From Gracilaria caudata (lineage: Eukaryota > Rhodophyta > Florideophyceae > Gracilariales > Gracilariaceae): a DNA stretch of 11,579 nt. The stretch's first letter is position 1, and each line of letters starts with the position of its first letter. The stretch is from contig JASCIV010000827.1 in assembly GCA_030374735.1 (NCBI GenBank), forward strand, positions 1 to 11,579, given 5' to 3'. The translations under genes were made by a program, and so were the position numbers. Shown piece by piece: positions 1 through 7,583 of this stretch. The notes beneath the pieces are model-generated. The model searched no databases, was not told where the DNA came from, and was given only the letters and a program-made list of their open reading frames with translations.

Positions 1-544
1 GGTAATCAGGGCAAGGGTCTTCGTCACAGAAATAGGAGGAAGCAAACCCGCTTAGCGAGGGCAAAAGCATTTGCGGGACTGACACGACGAAAGCTGTTCT
101 ATACTTCTTCTCGAACTGGAACGCAATCTCGAACATAACACGTGAAAGTTTGGTGTGAGTTTCAAGAGATGTGTTCCTTGCCAGCCATAAACTATTAGAA
201 TGTGGCCCGAAATCGGAATTCAGTTTCCGAACCTGTACATCTTCTTGCCAATCGCTGCATTATAGCCCTTCTCTTAACATATGCTTCTGATCTCTGTCCT
301 TAGCCGATCTCCTTGAGCTTCCAACATCAGCCTGACAAAAACCATTGATAGATAACGAAAACTCTGGCCAAAGCAGGCTTTCACGGCCTTTTTCGTCCAG
401 CTTACTGAACCAGTGCAGGCTCTTTTGCCTGCAGAAGATGTTAACTTCGTTCATTAAGTAGTAACGAACAAATTCGAAGGGAGAGATTGGGAGAGAGATC
501 GGACGGACGCATGACCACGGAAGTGTCGGTTGTACATGTGCAAT
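1..544 (-). pseudogene. Unrecognised open frame interrupted by one TAA, partial at window edge
   Basis: One minus-strand frame stays open from 544 down to position 1 except for a single TAA at 262-260. The first ATG is at 454-452. The upper part (about 94 codons) and the lower part (86 codons) are in the same register. The lower part has a mixed polar and hydrophobic composition that looks coding, for example L-E-T-H-T-K-L-S followed by F-E-I-A-F-Q-F-E-K-K-Y-R. I do not recognise a family. The sequence TGCAG directly after the TAA could be a 3' splice site, which would make the stop intronic, but I see no matching 5' site that I trust. It may be a gene interrupted by a nonsense change, like the other broken genes here, or two exons. 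The gene would continue beyond the left edge. Confidence 0.35.
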
Positions 545-1279
545 TTAATCAGGCCTTAATTTAGAGATAATGCAAGAAATACCGAAAGCGAGATTGGAGA
601 GGGGCGCAGCAGGCGTTTCAGTGAATAGTATCCAACATCAGCGATTAAAGGCAACAGACATCAGATGAACACTCTTCGCACAAACGCGTGGTATGGAGTG
701 TTGGAATGTGCTACAGGAATTGTACTGACAAACGAAGGATTTCGCCGGACGGAAGGCTTTCATATCATTAGCATAAGGCACCGGTTCGATGTTGGTCGCT
801 GTATACAAAGCGGTGCATTTGTACGCTTTGGAGCATCGGTTTTAAAAGCTGCCGCTGCGGTAGTACTAGCCCAGTTCTCCTGTTACTTGAACTTATCAAA
901 CTTACGTCAACGACAGAGGGCTCGGGGTGAAACGAGATTTCGTCAATCATGAGGTGCAATTGGAACGATGCGCTTTCGTGGAGATGGTGCTGGGACTGAG
1001 AGCGACAGTTTTAGGGCGACTTGAAGTTAACGCTTAAACACGGTGAGTACCAAAATCATGCCGCAGCGCCGGTTGATGAGGGTGGCTCCTGATCCAGCTG
1101 GAAGATCTATGGCGTGGATTCAAAATGTGTCGAGAAGAGATACAGAGGCAGCACTGCACTCGGAACGGCAATAGCACTGAAAGCTGTGAACAGAGGTTCA
1201 CTGCGGTACAATGACACCTATCAAAGAGACACCGAAAAACCCGAGGCCAAGCTAACTGATCGGACGCCCAAGTGACATT

Positions 1280-1297
1280 AGGCCCACGCTGGGGCCT
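1280..1297. repeat. Small hairpin, 6-bp arms
   Basis: The arms AGGCCC and GGGCCT flank a 6-nt loop. No T-run follows and no adjacent gene needs a terminator, so this may be chance. Confidence 0.25.
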
Positions 1298-1452
1298 TGC
1301 TTCCGCTCAGAGAGGTATATTGTGTAGGCGAATTTCTCCAAAGAGAGAGAGTGTGAATAGTTCTCGGCATCTTTGGGGCCTGCCCATCGGCAACACATTA
1401 AACGGGTTCTTAAATTCCTAGTGCGCTCCCTCGCACTCTGTATCTTTCACTC

Positions 1453-1474
1453 AGCATTCATTGCAATGAATGCT
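1453..1474. repeat. 22-nt perfect palindrome
   Basis: AGCATTCATTG is followed directly by its exact reverse complement CAATGAATGCT, with no spacer. In random sequence of this length about 0.003 such palindromes are expected (11579/4^11). It lies in gene-free DNA about 430 bp beyond the stop of the coiled-coil ORF. It could be a dimeric protein binding site, a hairpin in a transcript, or the scar of fold-back template switching. Confidence 0.8.
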
Positions 1475-1901
1475 CACCGAACTACCTTGCTATGAACCTC
1501 TGCCAAGTGGTCTTTAGCACACATTCGCTCGTTTTTCATAAACCCTTCTCTTCTTTCGGTCGCACAGTTAATAGATATATCATCGCACACAAATTAGCAC
1601 TACGATTGGTGCCTAAAGTTTATCTTCCTTGCGAATACCACTCTCATCTTGGACAACCATAACGTTCTACTTGCTGTAGCATGTATTTGAGCACCGCTCC
1701 TCTACTGTCGTCATTCTAAGAAACGTCCTGTCCCTCTCACTCCTGACGCATAATTGAACGATACTGTCTGCCAGATTGTCTTGTCAAACCGAAGAAAAGC
1801 ACAGCTCCCTGGAATTGCAAGTCTACTGCACACACAAACGCTTGAGAGATAGATATACGGTTTCTCTGCGAAACATCTGAATCCTGAAATGAGACCCATT
1901 G

Positions 1902-2219
1902 TTACTTCATCTTACTAAGACGATTATCAATTTCAGTCTTCATGGGACATAATTCTTCTCGAGTCAAGTTTTCCAACTGATGTGGCCGTATGCGAAGTCC
2001 AAGACGTCTGGTGCCCCTCGACTTCGAGGACCTCTCCATCTGTTCAGCACAAAGCTGATGAATTTCGTTCTTCAAGCTCTGCACTAACTCAAGTAGGGAT
2101 CGCTCTCTACTTTCCTTCTGTTTCAAAGCCTCTGTGACCGCCTGAAAATCCTCCAGGCGCTGCTTCATATTATGGAGGGCCTTATTCTTTCGAGATGGTT
2201 TCTTTTCAGGTGTAGCCAT
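1902..2219 (-). CDS. 105-residue basic coiled-coil protein, partner ORF of the ParB-like gene
   Basis: This is an intact ORF with an ATG at 2219-2217. Residues 1-16 are lysine-rich. Residues about 17-63 form a strongly helical, charged stretch with heptad-like leucine spacing (L-E-L-V-Q-S-L-K-N-E-I). A basic segment follows (R-G-T-R-R-L-G-L-R-I-R, about 68-78), then a second short amphipathic helix (about 81-104). There is no signal peptide or membrane segment. I do not recognise the family. A DNA- or RNA-binding dimeric adaptor is possible from the composition, but that is inference. The start lies 9 bp after the stop of the upstream ORF on the same strand, so the two could share a transcript. 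Another ATG four bases upstream opens a short overlapping frame. A second exon of the upstream gene is unlikely because the 9-bp gap cannot hold an intron. Confidence 0.6.
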   Translation of the reverse strand: MATPEKKPSRKNKALHNMKQRLEDFQAVTEALKQKESRERSLLELVQSLKNEIHQLCAEQMERSSKSRGTRRLGLRIRPHQLENLTREELCPMKTEIDNRLSKMK

Positions 2220-2228
2220 ACCATCGTG

Positions 2229-3422
2229 TCATATGCTCCCAGATAAAGTCTCACTACCAGTTTCGCCATTGTGATCGCCAAAATCATATTTCTTCTTCTG
2301 CGCTACATTCTCTGGGACCTTGATGTTTCTTGCAATTTTTTTCCCACCAAGTTCTTCCTCCTCCTCTCTCACTCGTTTTGCTTGCCGCTTGGGTTGACTT
2401 GTCAGCCTGATTATCGTCGGGGTAAGAGAACCAACTTTCACTGCCTTAATGAATGGGGTGCAAAGCGGGGAAAACTTCAAAGCTCCATTACTTGCAACCA
2501 TATTGTTTTGAGATCTAAGTCCCTCAACAGAAGCTTCGATAATCTCAATAAGCTGCTTAGAGTTCAGCTCTCCTGCATATCCAATATGCGTATCCTTGAC
2601 GAGAGGCATAAGATTGTGGTTTTCCAGGAGGACTAATATATCTAGCACGCAGGTTTCATGACCAACGAATGGAATTGGCTGAGACAGATCTGTCTCAATC
2701 AGACGCATACACCCCAAAAGCTGTCTGTTCATGTGACGAGCACAATGTGAACCATTGTATAGAAAGTTACTACGATCGTGCGTGTCTGATGCACAAATCT
2801 CTTCCCTTCCAAAAAAGCGTTTTCGTAAGTACTTATATCCTCCGTACACCTTTTTGTCCTTCGAGTAGGGCTTGGGAACTCCAGGGTCACTGTAAACCAT
2901 AGTGCGTAGAGCAAGTACCTGCTGCAAAGCAGAATAAGAGGCCGGTGACAAACCACGGGTGTTGGATATAACCACAAGAAACTTAAGTGCATCGAAAAGC
3001 ATTTGGCGGACTAATTCGTCTGAGAAAGGCCTATTTTGAGCTTGCATATGTAGGTCTTTGACAGCTTGATAGACAGGCATGACGTGGTCTTTGTTCAAAA
3101 CTTGAGCATACACTAAATGCGTCAAGGAGTCTCTTGCACCAGCAAGACGGTGATTACCGGCCAAAATATAACAGGGAAGCTTAACGAAAACGTTGTCAAA
3201 TTTAAAAAGTGGCTCTAGAACTGTTATAGGTTCGTTAGATCGAAATCGTTCGATGAACATCTTCTTGCTTAGCGACAGTACTTCAAATGGATTGACCGGT
3301 CTCATTAACCTCTCGAACTCCGGCAAATGATGTATTAATCGAATGGGCATTGGTGTAGGCGACTGGGAACGGAGGCTGGCCATGATTTGGGTCGCAACTG
3401 CTAGAGGATGACGGTTATCCAT
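2229..3422 (-). CDS. 397-residue protein with ParB/sulfiredoxin-like motif
   Basis: This is the longest intact ORF in the window, with an ATG at 3422-3420. Residues about 28-110 resemble the ParB/Srx-like nucleotide-binding fold. A helix precedes E-P-I-T-V-L-E-P (64-71), followed by C-Y-I-L-A-G-N-H-R-L-A-G-A (84-96), which matches the family signature of a hydrophobic strand, then GxxR, then a small-residue helix (compare G-E/H-R-R in ParB). In ParB proteins this element binds CTP or phosphate near centromere-like DNA; in sulfiredoxin it binds ATP. The middle (about 120-330) is mixed alpha/beta and unrecognised. The tail (345-362) alternates basic, poly-Glu and basic residues and looks like a nuclear localisation signal. 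The lack of introns and the close downstream ORF suggest a viral, plasmid or transposon origin, but the codon use does not look foreign. The ParB assignment rests on one motif. Confidence 0.6.
   Translation of the reverse strand: MDNRHPLAVATQIMASLRSQSPTPMPIRLIHHLPEFERLMRPVNPFEVLSLSKKMFIERFRSNEPITVLEPLFKFDNVFVKLPCYILAGNHRLAGARDSLTHLVYAQVLNKDHVMPVYQAVKDLHMQAQNRPFSDELVRQMLFDALKFLVVISNTRGLSPASYSALQQVLALRTMVYSDPGVPKPYSKDKKVYGGYKYLRKRFFGREEICASDTHDRSNFLYNGSHCARHMNRQLLGCMRLIETDLSQPIPFVGHETCVLDILVLLENHNLMPLVKDTHIGYAGELNSKQLIEIIEASVEGLRSQNNMVASNGALKFSPLCTPFIKAVKVGSLTPTIIRLTSQPKRQAKRVREEEEELGGKKIARNIKVPENVAQKKKYDFGDHNGETGSETLSGSI
2680..2697. repeat. 18-nt perfect palindrome inside the ParB-like gene
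   Basis: TGAGACAGA is followed directly by TCTGTCTCA. On the minus strand it encodes E-T-D-L-S and parts of the flanking codons. Chance expectation for an 18-nt palindrome in this window is about 0.04. Because the ORF is intact here, the palindrome did not damage the gene. It may be a binding site, perhaps for the protein itself, or chance. Confidence 0.75.
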
Positions 3423-3460
3423 GCCGGTGAAGACGTTCTTGCCACGAGTACTGAGATTGT

Positions 3461-3490
3461 GTCATGAATGGGAGAGTCATGAATGGGAGA
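3461..3490. repeat. Tandem duplication of a 15-bp unit
   Basis: GTCATGAATGGGAGA occurs twice with no gap, 39 bp upstream of the ParB-like start codon. On the minus strand the duplication encodes a repeated L-P-F-M-T in a short frame (3639-3415) whose stop overlaps the ParB-like ATG. This may be simple slippage or paired upstream control sites. Confidence 0.8.
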
Positions 3491-3537
3491 GTACGGAAGC
3501 AGTCAAGTACAAATTTCGGAGCAGTGTCAGAATTTGA

Positions 3538-3798
3538 GACAGTTTTAAAAGTCACGAACAGAGGTCTCAGCGTGAAAAAGGAAATAAGTCGAATATTCCA
3601 AACCTGCACCTGCACAGTTTCAAGTCCGAACTCTCTCAAAAAAGACTCGATTCACCGTCATACCTAGAGTTCTTGAACCTTCCGAATCCTGGGCCTAACG
3701 TTCACGGGCTGTCGTTAAATGATACAGTTGATGAAGAAATGCTCTCTCAAGATCACCCGCCAGTGGTTCACGTCCCACAAACCCAGCCGTTCAAGTAA
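3538..3798 (+). CDS. Possible coding remnant without a start codon
   Basis: An 86-codon plus-strand frame opens after a TGA at 3535-3537 and ends at TAA 3796-3798. The only ATG lies in its last quarter. Its content looks protein-like: a hydrophilic N-terminal part, then P-S-Y-L-E-F-L-N-L-P-N-P-G-P and an acidic stretch with D-T-V-D-E-E-M-L. It matches nothing I know. It could be a 3' exon or gene fragment, and it lies antisense to the leader of the ParB-like gene. It is listed because the frame is open and varied, but the evidence is weak. Confidence 0.25.
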   Translation, partial: DSFKSHEQRSQREKGNKSNIPNLHLHSFKSELSQKRLDSPSYLEFLNLPNPGPNVHGLSLNDTVDEEMLSQDHPPVVHVPQTQPFK

Positions 3799-3833
3799 AG
3801 GAGCTGACTTCCTCCAGTTTCGGCATCTTTACA

Positions 3834-3838
3834 TATAA
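3834..3838 (+). promoter_or_regulatory. TATA-like element before the SF3B1-like copy
   Basis: ACATATAACA centres a TATAA 28 bp upstream of the ATG at 3866. Position and sequence are compatible with a TATA box, but the match is short. Confidence 0.2.
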
Positions 3839-3865
3839 CACAAGCCTGGCTCTCTTGGTTCGACT

Positions 3866-6819
3866 ATGCCGAGATCTACGCGCGACTCAGGGCAAAATGC
3901 CTCCACGGGGGTTGCTTTTGGAACCGAAGTTGCTGGCTTTGACGATGATTTGTACAATGCTTCCGGACCGCTTCGAAACCGGAAGGGGTACGTTACTTCT
4001 ATTAATCCTTCGGAAGTTGAACCCGAACAGGAGAAGAAGATGACCTGGAGGCAGAATTCTTGGCCTCAAAGAAGGCGAAGGCTGCCAATATCACTGCGCC
4101 GGAGTATGTCGTTACGGAAGCTGAATCCTCAAGACCCGTTAAGGCCATACATGGTAAAGACCATTGCTGAGCAGCAGAATTCTTATCTCGCTAGAGGTTC
4201 TTTCTCCTCTCAGAGCGGAAAATGCGGCGAAAGCTGCAAAGCAAGCATGCTCTGCTGTCGAGCATTCTAACGTAAACGCTGAGGCTCCAAGAAGCTGGAA
4301 GCGCCCTTCACGTCCGAATGCGATTAATTCTGAAGTCACGCCCACGTCTCGTCCAAAGCGAAGGCGGCTCTGGGATTTCGTCGCCGACAGTACAACGACT
4401 GTTACCCAAGTAACTGCCGATGATGAGCCTCTTCCGCTAAATGCGACTCCTGTACCAGATACATTGCCTCCTTCCGCTCCGCATACTTCCTCAAAAGCAC
4501 CGATTCCTGCGCAAACAAGATGGGGTGCCCCAGTGCCAGTTTCAACTAGCGACTCTCATCCTTCAAGATGGGATGCCACACCTGGCAGCATGTCATTGCT
4601 ACAAGTAACTAAGAAGTCTCGATGGCATGAAACACCATTGGTACAAGTTGCTGCTGGTGCATGTACGACGCTAATGGTTCGGACGGGGTCGTCCGCGCTA
4701 AACAAACCCTTCCTAAAGAACGGTGCAATGCCTTCAGAAATCATTAACTTCACTTGATGGTAGGCAGATATTGAGAGGCGAAACCGCCTCTGACGGATCA
4801 TGAGTTGGACGAACTATTGCCATCCGCAGGATACACCACACTTGAACCTCCTGATACCTGTACAAACTCCCGCCCGATTGCTGACGAAGACACCCGCCGC
4901 TCCTCAGACGCCTTTGTATGGCCTTCCCACTGAAAATGGATTTGCTCGAGATACTTAGGGGATTCCAGTGGAGTTGCCGCATGCACTCAAGGGCATTGAA
5001 ATGAAGCCTGAGGACTACAAGAATTTTGTAGACAAGAACCCCAAGGATGAGGCCCTCCCCCATGAAGAGCTGGTTGAACGAAAGCTAATGCGAATGCTAT
5101 TGAAGGTTAAGAACGGTACGACTAATGTGAGAAAGGGAGCTTTGCGACAAATCTCAGAAAAGGCTCGTGATTTCGGAGCCGAACCTCTCCTGAAACAAAT
5201 ACTCCCACTGCTAATGTCGCCAACCCTCGAGCACCAGGAGAGGCATCTTTACGCCAAAGTATTCGAGGGCATACTCCATAGACTGCGTGATCTCGTCCGT
5301 CCTCAGGTCCGCCACATACTTGTTGTCCTTGAACACATGCTCGTCGAAGATGGCTACTACGCGAGGGTCGAAGGAAGAGAGATTATATCTAATCTCACCG
5401 AAGCCGTTCGGTTGCCTGCTATGATATCTACCATGCGACCTGACATCGATCATCAAGACGAATTTCTGCATAACATAACAGATAGAGCGTTTGCTGTCGT
5501 TACTTCAGCGCTTGGAATTCCGTCGATTTTTCCCCTGTTGAGAGCGGTTTGTGGGAGCAAGAAGTCCTGGGAAGCGCGGCATACTGGTACCAAGACAGCA
5601 CAACAACTAGCAATTATCATGGGTGTTGCACTGCTTCCACATTTGAGACAACTCTTTGAAATTATCCAAGGCGGTCTTCAAGATGAGCAAGTGTGGTAAG
5701 CTTACCTTATAAGGTAAGGCTTTTCACAGCTTATGCCATCGCAAATCCTGCGGAGGCATCAGCTCCATATGGGATTGGGTCTCTTCAATCGGGTTGAGAG
5801 GCTTTACGGAGCGGGATTCTATTGCATAGAGAAAAGACTTTGGCATCGTTCTTAAAAGCCATTGGGTTCATGATGACTTTTATAGAACCAACGGAAGCGA
5901 ATGAAGTGGCCCAGGCCGTAAATCCAATATTGATTCGGGAACTCAAGTCACTGGATGAAGAAATGAAAACGGTTTTGCTCACAGTAGTCATGCAATCGTG
6001 TACAGGCGTTGAGTCGAGATATGGTCGGAAAGCCGTTGCTCCAAATACATTCGCTGCTCTTGGATTCGCCGAATGGCCCTGGACCGACGAAACTTCCGTA
6101 CCGTCATAGACACCACTTTACCGATCGAAGGGAAAATTGGTGTCCCAAATTTTTTGGGTCGTCTCGTAAGAGATGTGAAGGGTAACCCAGACCCATACCG
6201 GCATTTAGTACTCGAAACTGTTGAAAACTTCACTGAAAAACAAGGGTTGTCAGGTGTGAGCGGTGTTTGAGAGTCCCAACTAACAGATGGTTTATGATTC
6301 TGGAAGTGCGCTGAGAGCATTACCGGTCCTTATTCAAAAACTAATTCGTAGAGCAAAACCATACCTTCAAATTGTAGGTGTCGTAAAATGGCGTCTGAAC
6401 AACGAGAGCGCCAAGATGCGAAGAATGCGGCGGATTTGGTCAGCAACATTGCGAAAGTCATAAACAACAGCGATGAGGATTCCTTACTGGGACATATGGG
6501 CATCGTTTACACAAGCAAACGGCATGCACAGCAGTGGGACATCTGGCACTCGGTGCTCGTGGACTTGGGCTTGAGAACGCTCTTGTGCATCTTTTGAATC
6601 ATGTGTGGCTAAACATTTTTGAAACAAGTCCCCATGTGATCAATACTGTGATCTCGGCCATTCAGAGATGTGCTGTCGCGCTGGGACCAGGGCCGGTACT
6701 TATTTTATTTGCTTTAAGAGCTGTTTCATCCTGCAAAGAAGATTCCAGAGGCGTATTGGCGGATATACAACGGTATTTATACATATGCACAAGAAGGTCT
6801 TGTATCGTCCTACCCAAAT
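3866..6819 (+). pseudogene. SF3B1: Degenerate SF3B1 (splicing factor 3b subunit 1) copy
   Basis: SF3B1 is the HEAT-repeat scaffold of the U2 snRNP SF3b complex that holds the branch-point helix. The order of conserved blocks is clear: G-Y-V-T-S-I (about 3989), RW motifs (T-R-W-G-A-P, S-R-W-D-A-T-P-G, S-R-W-H-E-T-P at 4515-4637), R-L-L-T-K-T-P, then an intact HEAT block at 4968-5690 (L-P-L-L-M-S-P-T-L-E, Y-Y-A-R-V-E-G-R-E-I-I-S-N-L, S-T-M-R-P-D-I-D), M-A-L-D-R-R-N-F-R (6073) and F-E-T-S-P-H-V-I (about 6620). The frame changes near 4033, 4138, 4197, 4787, 4858, 5691, 6055, 6285, 6415, 6515 and 6717. In-frame stops are TGA 4755, TAG 4761, TAG 4956, TGA 5795 and TGA 6268. About 300 residues between the G-H-M-G-I-V block and Q-T-A-C-T-A-V-G-H are missing, as is the normal C-terminus. 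It cannot encode a working SF3B1 as written. Confidence 0.9.
5695..5718. repeat. Nested palindromes at an SF3B1 frame lesion
   Basis: GGTAAGCTTACC (5695-5706, 12 nt) overlaps CTTACCTTATAAGGTAAG (5701-5718, 18 nt), and both are perfect. The unit GGTAAG occurs forward, inverted and forward again. The right-hand copy lies where the SF3B1 K-V-R codons are expected, and the extra bases to its left create the stop and the frame change. This looks like a fold-back template-switch insertion. Confidence 0.8.
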
Positions 6820-6939
6820 GTGAGTACTGCTGATGTGCACTCAGCACGCCCTACGCAGATTATATATCAGAATCCGTATCAGTTCACTTCCACACGCTCC
6901 ATTCACCCACAAATTGCACGGAAGCCGTCCCCACGAACA

Positions 6940-7563
6940 ATGCATATAGGTCCGCAAATAACAAAGCCTGCTCCACGGATACAAAGCCGAAGCTTGCTGG
7001 CTCATTCTATGATTCCTACTGCGCCGAGTCCGCCTCCACAAGTGGATACGGCGAACAAAATAATTCATCCTTACATGAAGCTTTGGGAAGATCACGATCT
7101 GGACGACCCCTACGAGCCTATTTTCATAACGAAAGATGATCCCCTCGATTCGAAAGCGAGAAGGTCCTTCATATCCGAAGAAACGCCGCCATACGCATCT
7201 GGGGTTGATCATCACAAGCTCTTCGGGTTGCCTCGTAAGAGCTACCCCCCATTCTATTTCAATGGGCCAGATATATCCGTTGGCGACGGGGATCCGGATG
7301 TAGAGATCTCCGTGCAGCGCATACAGAAACCAATGGGTGAACCCTCGGAAGTGACATCCAGTTCTTTAGATGACGCTCCGAGACTTCCCGAAACCGAGGA
7401 ATCGAATTATAAGACGGCAGTTATGGCGGCATCGAACTTCAACAACAGTCTTCGCAACGATAGAAATGATTTGCGACGATGGCTGGTTGAGGACTTGGCT
7501 GTGCGTGAAAAAAGCGAGGACGAGGACGACGAGGAAGATGGTGATCAAAACTCTTCAGAGTGA
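6940..7563 (+). CDS. Intact acidic-tailed protein of unknown function
   Basis: The frame is open from about 6718, because the last SF3B1-like segment runs straight into it. The first ATG in the non-SF3B1 part is at 6940, giving 207 residues to TGA 7561-7563; an alternative ATG lies at 7009. The N-terminal part is rich in Pro, Ser, Arg and Gln (P-T-A-P-S-P-P-P-Q). The middle has K-L-W-E-D-H-D-L-D-D-P-Y-E-P and L-F-G-L-P-R-K-S-Y-P-P-F-Y-F. The C-terminus has a helical stretch (N-D-L-R-R-W-L-V-E-D-L-A-V) and ends in a nearly pure Asp/Glu run. There is no signal peptide or membrane segment. The profile suggests a nuclear or chromatin/transcription-associated protein, but I recognise no family. 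It converges with the creatininase-like gene, with 20 bp between the stops. It may be the 3' part of a gene whose start was lost when the SF3B1 copy was joined to it. Confidence 0.55.
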   Translation: MHIGPQITKPAPRIQSRSLLAHSMIPTAPSPPPQVDTANKIIHPYMKLWEDHDLDDPYEPIFITKDDPLDSKARRSFISEETPPYASGVDHHKLFGLPRKSYPPFYFNGPDISVGDGDPDVEISVQRIQKPMGEPSEVTSSSLDDAPRLPETEESNYKTAVMAASNFNNSLRNDRNDLRRWLVEDLAVREKSEDEDDEEDGDQNSSE

Positions 7564-7567
7564 CCCT

Positions 7568-7573
7568 AATAAA
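7568..7573 (+). promoter_or_regulatory. AATAAA polyadenylation-like signal
   Basis: AATAAA begins 5 bp after the stop of the acidic-tailed ORF. Its position is unusually close to the stop but usable, and chance is not excluded. Confidence 0.25.
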
Positions 7574-7583
7574 CACACTTAAC

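Larger units (their letters stand above)
545..1901. other. Gap with no supported gene
   Basis: Both strands have only short frames of fewer than about 95 codons. A plus frame (665-952) and an antisense frame (about 1009-768) overlap each other, and neither shows a recognisable motif or a clear advantage in codon use. The stretch holds one small hairpin and one strong palindrome, listed separately. I saw no tRNA-like B box, rRNA or transposon end. Confidence 0.5.

Noticed and set aside
665..952. 95-codon plus-strand ORF
   Set aside because: It has no recognisable motif and an equally open antisense frame covers the same bases; likely chance.
1902..3422. Bacterial contamination as source of the ParB-like pair
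   Set aside because: No ribosome-binding-site pattern is evident, the tail looks like a nuclear localisation signal, and base composition matches the flanks; this cannot be fully excluded without read data.
3846..3880. tRNA B-box-like GGTTCGACTAT
   Set aside because: It lacks the closing CC and no A box or acceptor pairing is found around it.
5691..5713. A 23-nt intron that would restore the SF3B1 frame
   Set aside because: GTGTGG...ATAAG has GT/AG ends and fits the frame, but the same gene has many other breaks that no intron can explain, and the bases form a palindromic duplication.
6820..6844. A 25-nt intron GTGAGT...CTCAG at the SF3B1 C-terminus
   Set aside because: The ends look good, but what follows does not resume the SF3B1 C-terminal sequence, and the frame is already open without splicing.
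6841..7215. 124-codon minus-strand ORF
   Set aside because: It is antisense to the acidic-tailed ORF, rich in Arg, Cys and Trp, and shows no family pattern; taken as a shadow.
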